Shown here: positions 1-10,936 of the stretch, in pieces | Numbering within the stretch: position 1 is the first letter of the stretch | Layout of the letters: each line of letters begins with the position of its first letter | Source of the DNA: Diplocarpon mali | Taxonomy: Eukaryota; Ascomycota; Leotiomycetes; Helotiales; Drepanopezizaceae | NCBI GenBank assembly: GCA_024741835.1 | Contig: JAENRP010000351.1 | Span: forward strand, 1 to 44,664 | Direction of reading: 5' to 3' | Length of the DNA: 44,664 bases | The notes under the pieces: model-generated | The model's database searches: none | The model's input: the letters and a program-made list of their open reading frames with translations, nothing else | Told to the model about the DNA's origin: nothing | Made by a program: the position numbers and the translations under genes

Positions 1-96
1 TATTAAAAAGTTAAAATGATTAAATAGCAGGTATTATAGAAGTATTAAATAGGGAGGAAGTCCTCTTATCGAAAAGGGTTTTTAGGCTATAACGCA

Positions 97-224
97 GGGA
101 ATCATACCTCCTATAAAATATAATAAAGCAAGGAATCACACCTCTTGCAGTACCAAAGGGGTTATAGAGCAAGGAATTATACCTTTTATAATATAGGTTA
201 GCTAAATAGGGAATCATACCTCTT
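97..224. repeat. four imperfect repeats in the copia-I leader
   Basis: A motif close to GGAATCATACCTCTTA recurs at about 97-112, 131-146, 172-187 and 209-224, with spacings of 34 to 41 bases. The same four copies are in copia-I #1 at about 10489-10505, 10523-10539, 10564-10580 and 10601-10617. They lie between the primer-binding site and gag, so they could be leader RNA structures or transcription-factor sites. The sequence does not decide between these. Confidence 0.8.
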
Positions 225-344
225 ATTCGCCGATTGCTCGCCTTTTACTATAAGTCTTATTCAACTTCCTACTAATAGTTGCAGCGCAAGTGCTTTCTAA
301 GGGAAGTTAATAATCTATTATCGGTCTATCTAAGGCTTATAACC

Positions 345-539
345 TATTAAGCTTAAGTGAGTTGGCGCAGTAGGTATAGGAAACTTCTAAAGGTCGATAG
401 TCGATATATTAGTAAGAGTTAGGGAAGGAAGGTTACCCCTTTCTTACCTATAGCTAGATATATATCAATATCCTACTGACTAAGGAATAGGGTCATATAA
501 CAATACATCGGAGTGATAGCTGTATCACCTATCTTAATA
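345..539 (-). repeat. copia-I LTR, 195 bp
   Basis: Read on the plus strand it begins TATTAAGCTT (from TGTTGAGC) and ends ATCTTAATA (from ATCTCAACA). It has the same 195-bp length as the LTRs at 4746-4940, 10737-10931 and 27744-27938. Differences among the copies are transitions of RIP type. As the element is on the minus strand, this is its 5' LTR and carries the promoter. Confidence 0.92.
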
Positions 540-1441
540 TATATTTAAATAATATTTTAATTTACTCTAAGAATATTAAAGAGCACTAAGGTCATATTAA
601 AAAGGTATTAAAACAACTCTTAAAGGCTGGCCTTTAAGCAAATATTAAGAAGTGCGAGTTCTATATCACTTGAACTTAATATCTTAAATATATGTTAATA
701 ATAACTAAGATCGAACTAAACCTTAAAAAGGTCGAACTACTATATAATTAAAAGTACCTAAGAACTATTACTAAAGTAAAGTCCTACTTAGGATTTTACA
801 AGTTCTATTAATAATTCATTTATAACTTTAGGCTAATCGCCAAACCCCTTTCTATTCTAACCCAACCGATAGTACCTTAGAATTAGATAGAAGAATACTA
901 AATCGCTTTTAAAGAGCTTTGCAAGCAGTTGCTCTTAATTTAATAGATTTACCACTTTAACCCCAACTTACTTATAAAGTTAGAAACTAATACTTCTAAT
1001 AGCATTATCGCTAGAGTACTTTCTTAATAATACTCCGATAAGCAATAGTACCTAATCGGCTTCTATTCATATATACTCTTTAGTTATAAACCTAATTAGG
1101 AAATATATAATAAGGAACTCTTTGCTATTATTAAATCCTACTATAAATAGAGACCTAAGCTTATATCACTTAAGGAGCAAGTTGATATTTACTTAGATCA
1201 CCGCTCCCTTAAGTACTTTATAACTACTAAGGTTCTAATTGCAAAATAGTACTAATAGATGGAATTTTTATTTGACTTTAATTTTCAAATTATATATACT
1301 CTTAGTAAAGATAATTAGAAGGCTAATATTCTTAGCCGCTAAGAGTAGGATATGCTAGTTTACAAATAAGCGAAGTTAAATAGCCAATCCTAAGTTTTGC
1401 TTTCTCCTACCTAATTAGATACTTAAATTAATACCGAACTA
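540..1441 (+). pseudogene. gypsy B pol, RT C-terminus and RNase H (part 1 of the 3' half)
   Basis: This is the Ty3/gypsy reverse transcriptase thumb region and RNase H. It starts at the YLDD-box region (readable as YLNNILIYS) and runs in one frame to 1441. Visible landmarks are the KNIKEH and KCEFY-type RT motifs, the LGFYKFY segment that follows the RT catalytic domain, and an RNase H end with the KELFAII and DHRSLKYF motifs. All stops inside are TAA or TAG where Gln or Trp is expected. The frame is interrupted after codon 1439-1441 by gypsy A1 and resumes at 12763. Upstream gag, protease and RT fingers of this copy lie beyond the left edge, behind the copia-I insertion ending at 539. Confidence 0.9.
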
Positions 1442-1696
1442 TATTACGGCCGCATTACGTACACGGTTATGTCACGTATTGGTCAGGTGCACGAAGTCAG
1501 GTGCCCGCTAAGGTAGCAAGGTGGCTAGATCATATGCATACTAATGAAGCACCTGTACTTATTCTGAAAGAGCTCTACTAAAGACTCTCTTTTCTTCTTC
1601 ATCTTTTCTTCTTAATTATATAATATACCTCTTAAGGCAATACAGTTAGCGTCATTCGATTCTCGCCTTCTATACGCTTAAGAGCAAGTTATAATA
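1442..1696 (+). repeat. gypsy A1 5' LTR, 255 bp
   Basis: It starts TATTACGGCC (from TGTTACGGCC) and ends GTTATAATA (from GTCGTAACA), so the termini are short inverted repeats. It pairs with the equally long LTR at 12503-12757. The TSD AACTA lies just outside. A pyrimidine-rich block (CTTTTCTTCTTCATC) is conserved in all three A-family LTRs in the window. Confidence 0.95.
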
Positions 1697-2583
1697 TAAG
1701 AAAAGATCTACTTAACCTCCGCTAAGAAGCTTAATATCTACCACCTTTAGAATCGTTATTTCGAACTGCCTTAAGCAACTCGATCTCTCGATCTCGACTT
1801 CTATTATAAACTGCCTTAAGCAACTCGTACGTAGCGCTTAGATCTTACTGATCTAGTTTTTAGAGAAAGCTGAAAAACGACCTTTAAATATAAGATTAGC
1901 TCGTTTTTTCGACCCCTTACCTCTTCTATTTAGCAAACGGAGATTTACCTTTAATTTCAATTCGAAAAAATTTTTTATTCACTATGCCCTCGCTTCGCTA
2001 GCGTAGGCTGCTGCCTAAAGCAGTATAATAGCTTTTCTCTTCTTAACTTTCTCTCTCCCTTATAAACAACTCTGCACTACTCTTTTTCATCGATAACATA
2101 CTCGTCGACCTATACTCGTCGACCCATACTCGTCGACCCATACTCGTCGACTCTTCCTTATACTCTTCGAAGCTCCTCACTCCTTCCTTCGAATACTTAG
2201 GTATGAAACTAGGGGACCTATACCTATATATACATATAGAGACTTGGTCAGCCTTAGTAGGTTATACTATACTATTAGAGATTAGGTCAACTTTAGTAGA
2301 ATGATAAGCTTTAGATCCTCGGACCCTACTTCTCTAGATTTGCACTGCACCTTTAAGCAATCTTATTACAACTCCTGATTGGTAAAGAGAAGTGATCCCG
2401 AAGTAAAACCTTCTTTCTTAAGATCTATAAACCTATAATACCTTAATATATACTCTACTAAAAGGCTTTAAGAACGTATATAGCTCCGCCTATACTAATC
2501 TTCCCCCTTTTGAATAGGTTATTGTTTAGTATTAGGTCCCTTTAGATTAAACTAGATAATATAGAAAGAGTTAGTACTTATGA
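1697..2583 (+). pseudogene. gypsy A1 leader and possible gag-like ORF1
   Basis: No clear primer-binding site or CCHC zinc knuckle is visible. One frame is open, apart from TAA/TAG and a single TGA, from ATG 1984 (or ATG 2203) to a TGA at 2581-2583. From 2203 it reads as a plausible globular protein of about 125 codons, which is short for gag. Its stop overlaps the ATG (2580) of the pol frame as ATGA. The 14-bp tandem repeat at 2098-2153 falls in the ORF upstream of 2203 and is not a multiple of three, which argues for the later start or for non-coding. Identification as gag rests mainly on position. Confidence 0.35.
2098..2153. repeat. tandem 14-bp repeat, four copies
   Basis: The unit ATACTCGTCGACCC is repeated head to tail four times (2098, 2112, 2126, 2140). 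The first and last copies vary slightly at the end. Each carries GTCGAC. It lies in the gypsy A1 leader upstream of the possible gag start and has largely escaped CA to TA change, since it contains few CpA sites. Confidence 0.9.
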
Positions 2584-2669
2584 CCTCCAATCTTATGCCA
2601 CTTAAGAGAAGTGAAAGGTTAACCGCACCTCTACCACCGGGCCTTACTGCCACCAGTTCTACGGGCCTC

Positions 2670-2692
2670 ACTGCCAACCCCGGCCCGCGAGT
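2670..2692. repeat. 23-bp palindromic unit in gypsy A1
   Basis: One copy of the dispersed near-palindrome, with right arm GGCCCGCGAGT and a less exact left arm. It is read in the pol frame as T-A-N-P-G-P-R-V, the same phase as in the other elements. It lies in the N-terminal part of the polyprotein. Confidence 0.8.
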
Positions 2693-4586
2693 AAAACCTG
2701 CTAATTCGATTCCCACTCCCGTGGCCTCTTGCAGACCTAAGGATAGTAGTTTCTTTAGAGACTTAAAAAGAGATCTGAACTATATAAAGAAGGCCTTGCT
2801 AAGAGTACTAGACCCCCTGCTCCTTCTCCTAGCGAAGAGGAACGCTATTCTAAAGCTGGCTTGCCAGATCAGCCTAATCTCAGCCTTAGCAATCGGCGCC
2901 CTCTACTACCGCTTTACGACTAAGGTAAGATAAGCTATATAAACTTAAGAACCGGCGCTTAAAGAGTTCACATTTATAAGCTCTATTTACAATTTAAACT
3001 AAGAAATCAATCGCTAAGAATCGGTTAAGCAAGCTGAAATTAGCTCCCTTAGCCTTAGTTCAGTACTACAAGCTAAGTATAAAAGCAATAATAAGCTAAT
3101 AGATTAGAAGCTCTTGCCTTAGTACGCTAAGTTTAAGAACGTCTTTAGTTGCTAGGCCTTTGACCAACTGCTAGAACCTAGGCTAAGGGTAGATTATAAA
3201 ATCGAGCTGATAAGCGAGAACAACTTAATAATCGAACCCTTCTACCGCCTTACTAATGAATAGCTCTTAAAGGTCAAGAGCTATATTCTCGAGAACCTAT
3301 ATAAAGGATTTATCGAAGCTTCGAGTTCCCCTTAGGTAGCCCTAATCCTCTTTATTAGAAAAGCTAATAGCTCCTTACATCTATGCGTTAACTACTGGAA
3401 ATTGAACGCCTTAATAAAGAAAGACCCCTACCCGATTCCCTTTATTAATAAGATAATAGTACATATATCGAAAGCTTGTGTTTTTATAAAAATCGATATA
3501 TAATAAGCCTTCTACTATATTTGCATATTAGCTGATACTAAGGACCTAACTACCTTTCGCACGCGCTATAGGACCTATAAGTATAAGGTTTTGCCATTCG
3601 GGCTGACAAATAGGCCTGCTACCTTTTAAAGGTTTATTAATAATATTCTTCTTAAGCACCTTAACGATTTCTACTCTACCTACTTAGATAATATTCTAAT
3701 CTATTTAGAAAACTCCCTTAACTATGAGATTTATATTAAAAAGATCTTAGGAATTCTCTAACGCCATAGCCTTTAAGCAGATATTAAGAAAAGCGAGTTC
3801 GAGGTTACTAAGACTAGGTTCCTAGGGTTTATTATCGGAGTTTATAGAATTGAGGTAAACCCTGATAAGGTCTTAGTCATTTAAGAGTAGAAATACGCTA
3901 AGAATGTATATAGTATATAAAGCTTCCTAGGGTTTTGTAACTTCTATAGAAGGTTTATTCAAAGCTATAGTTATATCTGCCGACCCTTAATAGCTCTTAT
4001 AGGAAACGTTCCTTTTAATTTTAATAACGCTTATTAAGAAGCTTAAGAAGCTCTGCGCTTAAGGCTTTAAATAACCCCGATTTTATACTACTATTACCCT
4101 TAGAAGCAGACAAGGCTTAAGACTAACGCCTCCGATAGCGTAGTCGCCGGCGTACTCTTCTAACTCTAGGAAGACGAGAACTACCACCTAATCGGGTACT
4201 TCTCGAAGATAATGAATAACGCCGAGCTAAATTACCCTATTTATAATAAGGAGCTCCTAGCGATTTTTAAATCGTTCTACTAATATAAGGCAAAGCTACT
4301 TAAGGCCTAGAAAATAGTATATATATATATAAATCATAAGGCCCTTAAGTACTTTATAATAACTAAGGACTTAATAGCCCGGTAGGCTCGCTAGGCGGAA
4401 TTCTTCGCTGATTTCAACTTCCTTATTATATACTAAATAGGCATAACGAATACGCTAGCTGATATACTCTTATATTAAGACTAAGAGCTGACCCTTCTCA
4501 AGGCTAGGAAACGAGCTTTACGCTACTAGCAGCTCTTACCTAACGATAAGCTCTCTATAGAAGTACTCGCCATTAGAGGCGATTCT

Positions 4587-4654
4587 ACTCCTAGGCCCGG
4601 CCTATAAGTGACTTTAGCGCAGGTCGATTCCACTCCTAGGCCCGGCCTACGAGT
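4587..4654. repeat. two 23-bp palindromic units in gypsy A1 pol
   Basis: Units at 4587-4609 and 4632-4654 start 45 bases apart, a multiple of three. Both have the left arm ACTCCTAGGCC. They are read in the pol frame as T-P-R-P-G-L-Q-V and T-P-R-P-G-L-R-V. They sit in the linker between RNase H and integrase, where tolerance of extra residues is likely. Confidence 0.93.
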
Positions 4655-4745
4655 AACAACTATGCTAATCGCGCTAATAGAGGCACTTGCCAACCTAACG
4701 TCTAGGGTCGAGTACGACGTGGCGAGCTATTATATTATCGATAAG

Positions 4746-4940
4746 TATTGAGCTTAAATGAGTCGGCGCAGTAGGTAATAGAAACTTCTAAAGGTCGATA
4801 GTCGATATATTAGTAAGAGTTAAGGAAGGAAGGTTACCCCTTTCTTCCCTATAGCTATATATATGTTAATATCCTACTAATTAAGCAGTAGGGTCATATG
4901 ATAATATATTAGAGTAATAGCTGTATTACTTATCTTAATA
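4746..4940 (-). repeat. copia-I #1 3' LTR, 195 bp
   Basis: Begins TATTGAGC and ends TATCTTAATA on the plus strand. It aligns without gaps to 10737-10931. Adjacent outside is the TSD copy ATAAG. Confidence 0.95.
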
Positions 4941-5078
4941 CCTTTACTTAGACCTTACTCCGATTGACCTGTAGTTAGGAAAATAATAATTATCCTTTTG
5001 CGCTAATCCAACTCTTAAGTATCTCTTTAAATTAAAAACAATCAATTAATAGCAACCTCTATTGAAATCACTAATCCT

Positions 5079-5228
5079 ACTTATAAGGTAGGATTAAGAG
5101 TCAAATTTCCTAAAAGATATTCCTTTATAAGATTATATAATTTAACTTGCAGTCTAAGCCTAAGAGTCGATTTAAAAACTTTCCTTTATAAGATTATATA
5201 ACCTAACTCGCAAGGCGGGCTTAGGAGT
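5079..5228. repeat. three 23-bp palindromic units in the copia-I #1 3' region
   Basis: Units lie at 5079-5101, 5145-5167 and 5206-5228, starting 66 and 61 bases apart. They are beyond the likely end of pol (TAG complement at 5243-5245). The same three units occur at 16942-17093 and 28076-28228 with different spacings (62/67 and 65/65), so spacing here is not held to multiples of three. This fits a 3' untranslated location. Confidence 0.9.
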
Positions 5229-5242
5229 CGTCCTTAAGCCTG

Positions 5243-8200
5243 CTAAGCCCCTACTATCTTTTATAACCTTAGTATATCTTTAAATGCTTTGAACTTTGCA
5301 ACCGTCTTTAGTAGCTTTATAAATCCATCTATTACTATTCGATTAGTTAGGATATAAGTAATTAATAACTTATTCTTTATAATAAGGTCGTAGATAAAGT
5401 GGTAAGTAATATCGATATATTTCGATCGCTTATATAAGTATGGATTCTTTATAAGTGCAATCGCCTTTATATTATCTACTTAAAGATTAATATAGTTCCT
5501 ATCTTATCTAATATATTTAATAAAACCTATATCTTTTAGAACTTAGGCAATTTATAATCCTTATTTACAATTTGATAATATCGATATATATTCGGCCTTA
5601 GTACTTGCGGTAGCTACTGATTTCTACTTCCTACTTCCTTATAATATAGGTCTGCTATATAGTATTGCTACGCTTTTAGATATACTTTTCTAACCTTTTA
5701 TATTTGCCTAGTTAGAATCGGTATATACCTTAAGCTTTGCGCTTATATATTTCGTTAGTCTATATCTTACCTTTTATATAATTATCAATCGAAGGTACCT
5801 TTTAAGTCGCTTGACTGCATTCTTATATCAAATCGTTAGATCCTTTAAGTTCTGACTAAGTTGCCTAATAATAAAGGTAATATCTGGTCTTATATATACT
5901 ATAGTATATATAATCGCTCTAATATCCTATTAATACTTCTTCAGATCTCCTCTCTACTTATTTTCATTAGTAGGCTCTAACTTATTATACTTTCCTTTAA
6001 TTAAAGTACGCTTTAGCTTAAAGTTAGGAGTATAAATAAAGAGTCCCATTTGGTCTAGGATCTTTTTAATATACTACTCTTAATCTAACTAGAGTTCTTA
6101 AGTAGAGCGGTTCCTTATAACGCGGATGCTAAGGATCTTATAAATTCCCTTTAGATCTTTAGTATTAAAATGTTTCCGAATCGTTATAAAGAACTAATCT
6201 AATTAAGTAGTTGTTTTCATAGCTATAGTAATATCGTTGATATATAGTAGCAACTTGATTCTACGCTTAGTATAAATAAACAGATAAGGGTTAGCTAGGC
6301 TTTAAACGAATCCCATTTCTACTAAAGTAAAGCTATATAAGAGGTTCTAATCATAGGCTAATTATTTAAGCCTATAAATACTACAAAGTATATAAAGAAA
6401 GTGGCTAGCGCATATAAGAATACCGTTAGGTTAAGAGAGAAAAATCCGTTCCTTTATAATCGCTTTAATAAATGCATTTTTAATATCGTACTATTTGCAT
6501 TTAAGGTCCTTAGCAGCTACTATTACTATAAATATGCGAAGGGTATTTATGCAAACTATTAGCGCGAACGTATCGAAGTAGTCTTCTCCATACTATTAAG
6601 AGAAGCCCTTAGCTATAAGCCTTGCCTTATAATGCTTTAGGGTTCTATTTATATATATCTTAATTATAAAGACCTACTTTATTAATACTAAGTTCACGTC
6701 CTTTAGCGTTAGTTCCTCTATTTATATACTATTTGTAATAAGAGAGCTTATCTCCTTTTAGATTGCCTTACTCTATACTGCTCTATTCTTTAAGTTATTA
6801 ACAGCTTTATTATACATTTTTAAAAGAGAGATTTTCATTATTCCCCTAGCAGCTAAGAATGCATTATCTTCGTTGAAGCTCTATTGAAGTTCGAGCTCGT
6901 AGATCCTATGCGCTATTATAGCCTAGATACGCTTAGACTTGCGTTTATCTAAGGTATCTTCTAGTTCTAAGTCTCTATTCCTCTTTAAGGACGTAGGTTT
7001 AGCTATAGGTTCTATAGGCTTATTATTTAAGAAACCGCTTTCTAATAGTAGAGGCTTATTATTACTTATACCTATTTTAAGAATATCCTTTACTATAGGT
7101 ACTTTAATTAAAGGGATGATAATATTAAAGTTATTCTATACTTTAGGTAGTTCGCAGATAATAAGAATAGTCTATTCGGCCTTTAAACAACTAGCTGGTC
7201 GTTAATCAGTAGGTGCGCTTAATATACTTAAGCTAAGAGAAAGGGGTTATTAATTTAGCTTAATAGTATTACTATCGAATAGTATACCTTACGAATCTCT
7301 AGGTATATAAAGCTTTAAGGATAGCTCCCTTTTATTTTAAGATTCGTCGAACTTAACTATTAAGGATATAATTACTTACCTTAGATCTAGCGCATATACT
7401 ATCTATTGCTTTATTATCTATTTAATATACTTAATAAATATATACTCTTTACCTTAATCTATTAGCTTCTTACTCTTTATACCTATAGGCTAAGACTTTA
7501 GGCTAATATAGGAGTAGCAGATGCTTTTAAAGACGCAGATATAATCTAGGCTTAGTTTCTATTTAAAATATACCTTATATAGTAATATTTAAGTACTATT
7601 AACTATTAGTCTACTACCTATTTTATTTCGCAAGTATGCGTCTGCCTTAATCGCAAGGTCTTAGAATTCCAGTAGTAGGTTAGTATCTTGTAGTAGAGTG
7701 CAATAGTCAGTCTCTGCTTACTAAATGCTTTACTTAGCGATACTATTCTAGTAGGAACCTTTATATATTATAATTAGTTTATAATAAACTTCTTATTTTA
7801 CCTATTTATTAAACTTTACCCTAATCTCTAATGCGTTATTAGACCTAATAGCTATTAGCTTTAACTAAGTCTAGCGTTTCTTTATCACTTTCCAAGTTTC
7901 TAGCTTTTTTATAAGCTTAGATTTGGTCCTAGCGTAAATAGTCTATATTTGCTAAGTGGAGTTATCTATTATTTAAGAAAATTAATTATTTCCTTTAATT
8001 AAGGTTGTAAATAGTCTAGTAGTATTAATAGATATTAGCGCTAGTATTAAATCTTTCTATAGATTAAGCTTAATTTATATCTAATTTCGAAGTTTTATCA
8101 GCTTATAAATTCGGTATATTAAGCGATCCTTTAGTACTTAGATCTTCCGTTTTAAGGTTAAGACCTTATATAGGCCCTTTAATTTCTTTAGCTTTAAATG

Positions 8201-10345
8201 CGCAAATCTTTTATATATTAGCTAATACCTTAATAAGCTTTTGGCTTCTAATAGCTTTAGTAGCCTATTATTAATCGATATTTTATTATCGGCGGCTAGA
8301 AAGGACTAGTAATAGTAGTTTAAGGTTTTTCCGTTTTCCAATTGTAAGCCTAGCTTAAGAGTCGTTTTTAATAAAACCGCAAGATCTACTTATAGTTTTA
8401 GCTTAAGAGTCGATTTTCTAGAAATGGTAAGATCTACTCGCAGTCTTAGCTCAAGAGTCGTCTCTAACGAATTCGCGAATTTCACTTGCAGTCTTAGCTT
8501 AAGAGTCATTTCTGCGAATTTCACTTGCGATCCTAGCTTAAGAGTTATTATTAGCGAATTTGCAGAATCTACTTGCAGTCTTAGCTTAAGAGTTATTTTT
8601 ACTAAATTCACTTATGATCTTAGCTTAAGAGTCATCTTTAAAGATACTTTATAATCTACCTATAGTCTTAGCTTAAGAGTTATTTTCGCAAATTTTACTT
8701 GCAATCCTAGCTTAAGAGTCTATCTATTCTCCTTATCCTCGCTTAATTGTATTAGGGCAGAGAGTGCACTTTCCTTAAAGGAATTCACTTATAAGTCTGG
8801 CCTAAGAGTCAATTTCTATAATATTACCTTTAAGATAATATAAAGTCCATCTTTGATTTTAGCTTTAAAGATCACTTTATAGTTATTATTTATAAATTAT
8901 ATAAATTAATTATTAAAAACTCTTATATAATTTAACTTTATATAGATCTTATAGCTAGATAAAAGATTAATACTTAAGCTAGGTATAAAGAGAATATTTT
9001 ATAAAAGGAAAGAAATGCTAGCGATATTTATCTCTACTATACCTATTGAGTCTATATATAACCTTTTACTACTAACCTTAATAAAGCGCCTTTTTATTTT
9101 AATAAGTAGGCCTTTAAATAGGTAGGATTTATTAATTATATATGCTATGCAATTAGTATTATTATACTAGTCGGATTTAAGGATCTTATAAAGATCGGCT
9201 TTTAAGACGTAGGCATCTTTATTATAATTATTATCTAAATTATCAAAAGTGGATTTAGGTTTAAATAACCTACTATTATTATTAAAGGTATTTGCTAAAG
9301 TTCTAGCTAAATAGCCTTTTCCTTTGCCTTTCTTTAATAGTTATAGCCTTTAATAGGATAAGGGCAGTTTGCTTTTTAACTTCTGCTTTAATTGCTTCTT
9401 AATATTAAAGCTAGCAATTATATCGATTAATTGCCTTCTAACTTTACAATTAGTAATATTATAAGTACTATTATAGAAGTAGCATCCCTAATAAGCTTAA
9501 GGGCTTATCCTACGCTCCTTCCTCTTCTTAAGCTTATCATTACCCTATAACGCGGCATTTGCTAACTTAAAGCGTCCTTCGAGGTCTTACTTAATAGTTC
9601 GAAGGAGGTCGATCTTCTTATAGATCTTAAGGTTAAGTTAAATAAAAAGAGATTATTTTATAATAGTAAACTTAAGAGGGAGGCTATTAAGTAGGAAATC
9701 AAAAAGCTGAGTTTCTCCAAAAGTTATAACTATCTTAGGATCTACGGCTCTTACTCTCCTTCTTACTTTATATAATATAGATTAAGCAGAGTCTATATTT
9801 ATATTTATATCCTTACTATCTTTATCTTTTTTATACTAAAATAAAGTGATCTGCTATAGTAGATACTAAGTATTAAAGGCAGTTATTTAAGAGTATTTTA
9901 CCTTTAATATATCCTATCTTATTTTCGCATTATTATAAACTTAAATAAAATCTCGGTCTTTATTATTTAAACCTCTATTAATTTTAAGCTTATATTTAGC
10001 TAAGGCCAGCCTATACTCCTTTTCCTTTTCTATATTTAAAATCTGCCTTTGGGATTCTTAGTTATTATCTATTAAAGCTCTTAGGCTAAGCTTATTTAAT
10101 ATATTTAGCAAATCCTTAGCAGTTGTATTAGCTATTAAAGTAGAAGTAGACGAATTAGTAGAAGGAGTATAGGAGGCTATTCTCGCGTATTTAATAAGTG
10201 TCTTTTAAATCGCTATTTTAATACCTTTGCTCTTAAAGTAAAGCTTTAAATTATCGAACTATTATTACCAGTTCTTTTAAAAGAGTTAAAGGTCTTTAGG
10301 CTTAGTGTTTCGATCGGAATCGGATGCTATTGCCGTTTTAAATAG
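5243..10345 (-). pseudogene. copia-I #1 gag-pol polyprotein
   Basis: This is a decayed Ty1/copia polyprotein read on the minus strand. Gag begins near 10345 and a CCHC-type knuckle remnant is at about 9446-9484. A linker with ten 23-bp repeats (8340-8809) precedes a pre-integrase/integrase region (about 8300-7250). RT has the YIND box at 6233-6244 (equivalent to YVDD). RNase H has the TASTKAEYIS motif near 5570-5620. RT, RNase H and the repeat array share one frame, so it was probably a single ORF. Stops are TAA/TAG at Gln/Trp positions. The end is placed at a TAG shared by three copies, though RIP could have made that stop. The plus-strand open stretches at 6939-7205 and 8424-8654 are shadows of this gene. 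Confidence 0.88.
8340..8809. repeat. ten-unit in-frame array of the 23-bp palindrome
   Basis: Units start at 8340, 8388, 8436, 8484, 8523, 8571, 8610, 8658, 8697 and 8787. Start-to-start distances are 48, 48, 48, 39, 48, 39, 48, 39 and 90, all multiples of three. Read on the minus strand in the pol frame, each gives an octapeptide such as T-L-K-L-R-L-Q-V, joined by 8- or 5-residue linkers rich in F, A, N and S. The array lies between the gag/protease part and integrase of copia-I. Arms are worn by RIP, but ACT at the start and GAGT at the end of each unit persist. Confidence 0.93.
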
Positions 10346-10725
10346 AATTGCGTTTAAAATCAAATAAATTAAATAGTTAAGGGCACTCCTCCTATCGAAA
10401 AGTTGAAATGATTAAATAGTAGGTATTATAGAAGTATTAAATAAGGAGGAAGTCCTCTTATTAAAAAGGGTTTTTAGGCTATAACGCAGGGAATCATACC
10501 TCTTATAAAATATAATAAAGCAAGGAATCATACCTCTTATAGTACCAAAGGGGTTATAGAGCAAGGAATCATACCTCTTATAATATAAGTTGGCTAAATA
10601 GGGAATTATACCTCCTATTTGCCAATTGCTTGCCTCTTACTATAAGTCTTGTTCAACTTCCTATTAATAGTTGCAGCGCAAGTGCTTTCTAAAGGAAGTT
10701 AATAATCTATTATCAGTCTATCTAA
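10346..10725 (-). other. copia-I #1 untranslated leader
   Basis: The leader lies between the primer-binding site and gag. It contains four imperfect repeats of GGAATCATACCTCTTA (as in the left-edge copy). It matches 1-333 closely. No ORF of interest is visible. Confidence 0.75.
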
Positions 10726-10736
10726 GGCTTATAACC
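10726..10736 (-). other. copia-I primer-binding site
   Basis: Directly next to the 5' LTR, reading on the minus strand GGTTATAAGCC (GGTTATGAGCC before RIP). This is complementary to the anticodon stem-loop of initiator tRNA-Met (GGCTCATAACC, with the CAT anticodon). Use of this internal site is known for copia-type elements that prime from a 5' half of tRNA-iMet. The same site follows the copia-II LTR (21215-21225). Confidence 0.75.
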
Positions 10737-10931
10737 TATTAAGCTTAAATAAGTCGGCGCAATAGGTAATAGAAACTTCTAAAGGTCGATAGTCGATATA
10801 TTAATAAGAGTTAAAGAAGGAAGGTTACCCCTTTCTTCCCTATAGCTATATACGTATCAACATCCTACTAATTAAGCAGTAAGGTCATATAACAATACAT
10901 CGGAGTAATAGCTGTATCACCCATCTCAACA
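10737..10931 (-). repeat. copia-I #1 5' LTR, 195 bp
   Basis: Ends CATCTCAACA on the plus strand, the least mutated terminus of the family in this window. It supports a 5'-TGTTGAGATG start for the LTR. The TSD ACAAG follows at 10932-10936. Confidence 0.95.
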
Positions 10932-10936
10932 ACAAG

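Larger units (their letters stand above)
1..539 (-). mobile_element. copia-I copy at left edge: leader and 5' LTR only
   Basis: This is the 5' end of a minus-strand copia-I element cut by the window edge. It matches 10389-10931 of copia-I #1 almost base for base apart from transitions. The LTR occupies 345-539 and the untranslated leader 1-344. The right flank from 540 is gypsy B reverse transcriptase, so this copy inserted into gypsy B. Its other flank, and hence its TSD, lies outside the window. No coding sequence of the element is visible here; the minus-strand open stretch at 20-217 lies in the leader and is not a gene. Confidence 0.9.
2580..4745 (+). pseudogene. gypsy A1 polyprotein, N-terminal part with RT and RNase H
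   Basis: One frame runs from ATG 2580 to the copia-I insertion at 4745 and continues in phase at 10937, giving about 1244 codons in all to a TAG at 12500-12502. Its only stops are TAA/TAG at expected Gln/Trp codons. The first 130 codons are of unclear function (Pro/Ser-rich, with one 23-bp unit at 2670-2692). RT follows from about 3170, with LPFGLTNRPATFQ-like and YLDN (3681-3692) motifs. RNase H follows with the LKTNASD and YNKELLAI motifs (about 4100-4270) and ends near 4450. Two 23-bp units then lie in frame at 4587-4609 and 4632-4654. I found no convincing aspartic protease. Confidence 0.85.
4746..10931 (-). mobile_element. copia-I #1, complete Ty1/copia element
   Basis: A 6186-bp minus-strand Ty1/copia element bounded by 195-bp LTRs (3' LTR 4746-4940, 5' LTR 10737-10931). 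The TSD is ATAAG (4741-4745) against ACAAG (10932-10936), one C to T change in CpA context. Gene order on the minus strand is gag, protease, integrase, RT, RNase H, as in Pseudoviridae. The two LTRs differ only by transitions. It inserted into gypsy A1 pol, whose reading frame resumes in phase at 10937. Four copies of this family occur in the window (1-539, this one, 16510-17928, 27744-29494). Confidence 0.95.

Noticed and set aside
2580..2933. A host gene encoding a small proline-rich protein
   Set aside because: Its frame continues in phase into gypsy A1 RT and lies between that element's LTRs.
6939..7205. Plus-strand ORF of 88 codons
   Set aside because: It is antisense to the copia-I integrase-RT linker and shows no independent coding signal; the same holds for the short ORFs at 8424-8654, 22148-22384 (minus), 25716-25946 (minus), 28565-28855, 30700-30942 (minus) and 42246-42446 (minus).
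8340..8809. Regular 23-bp repeats with short spacers, resembling a CRISPR array
   Set aside because: Spacings are multiples of three, the repeats and spacers are in the copia-I frame, spacers are similar to one another, and the setting is a fungal retrotransposon with no cas genes.
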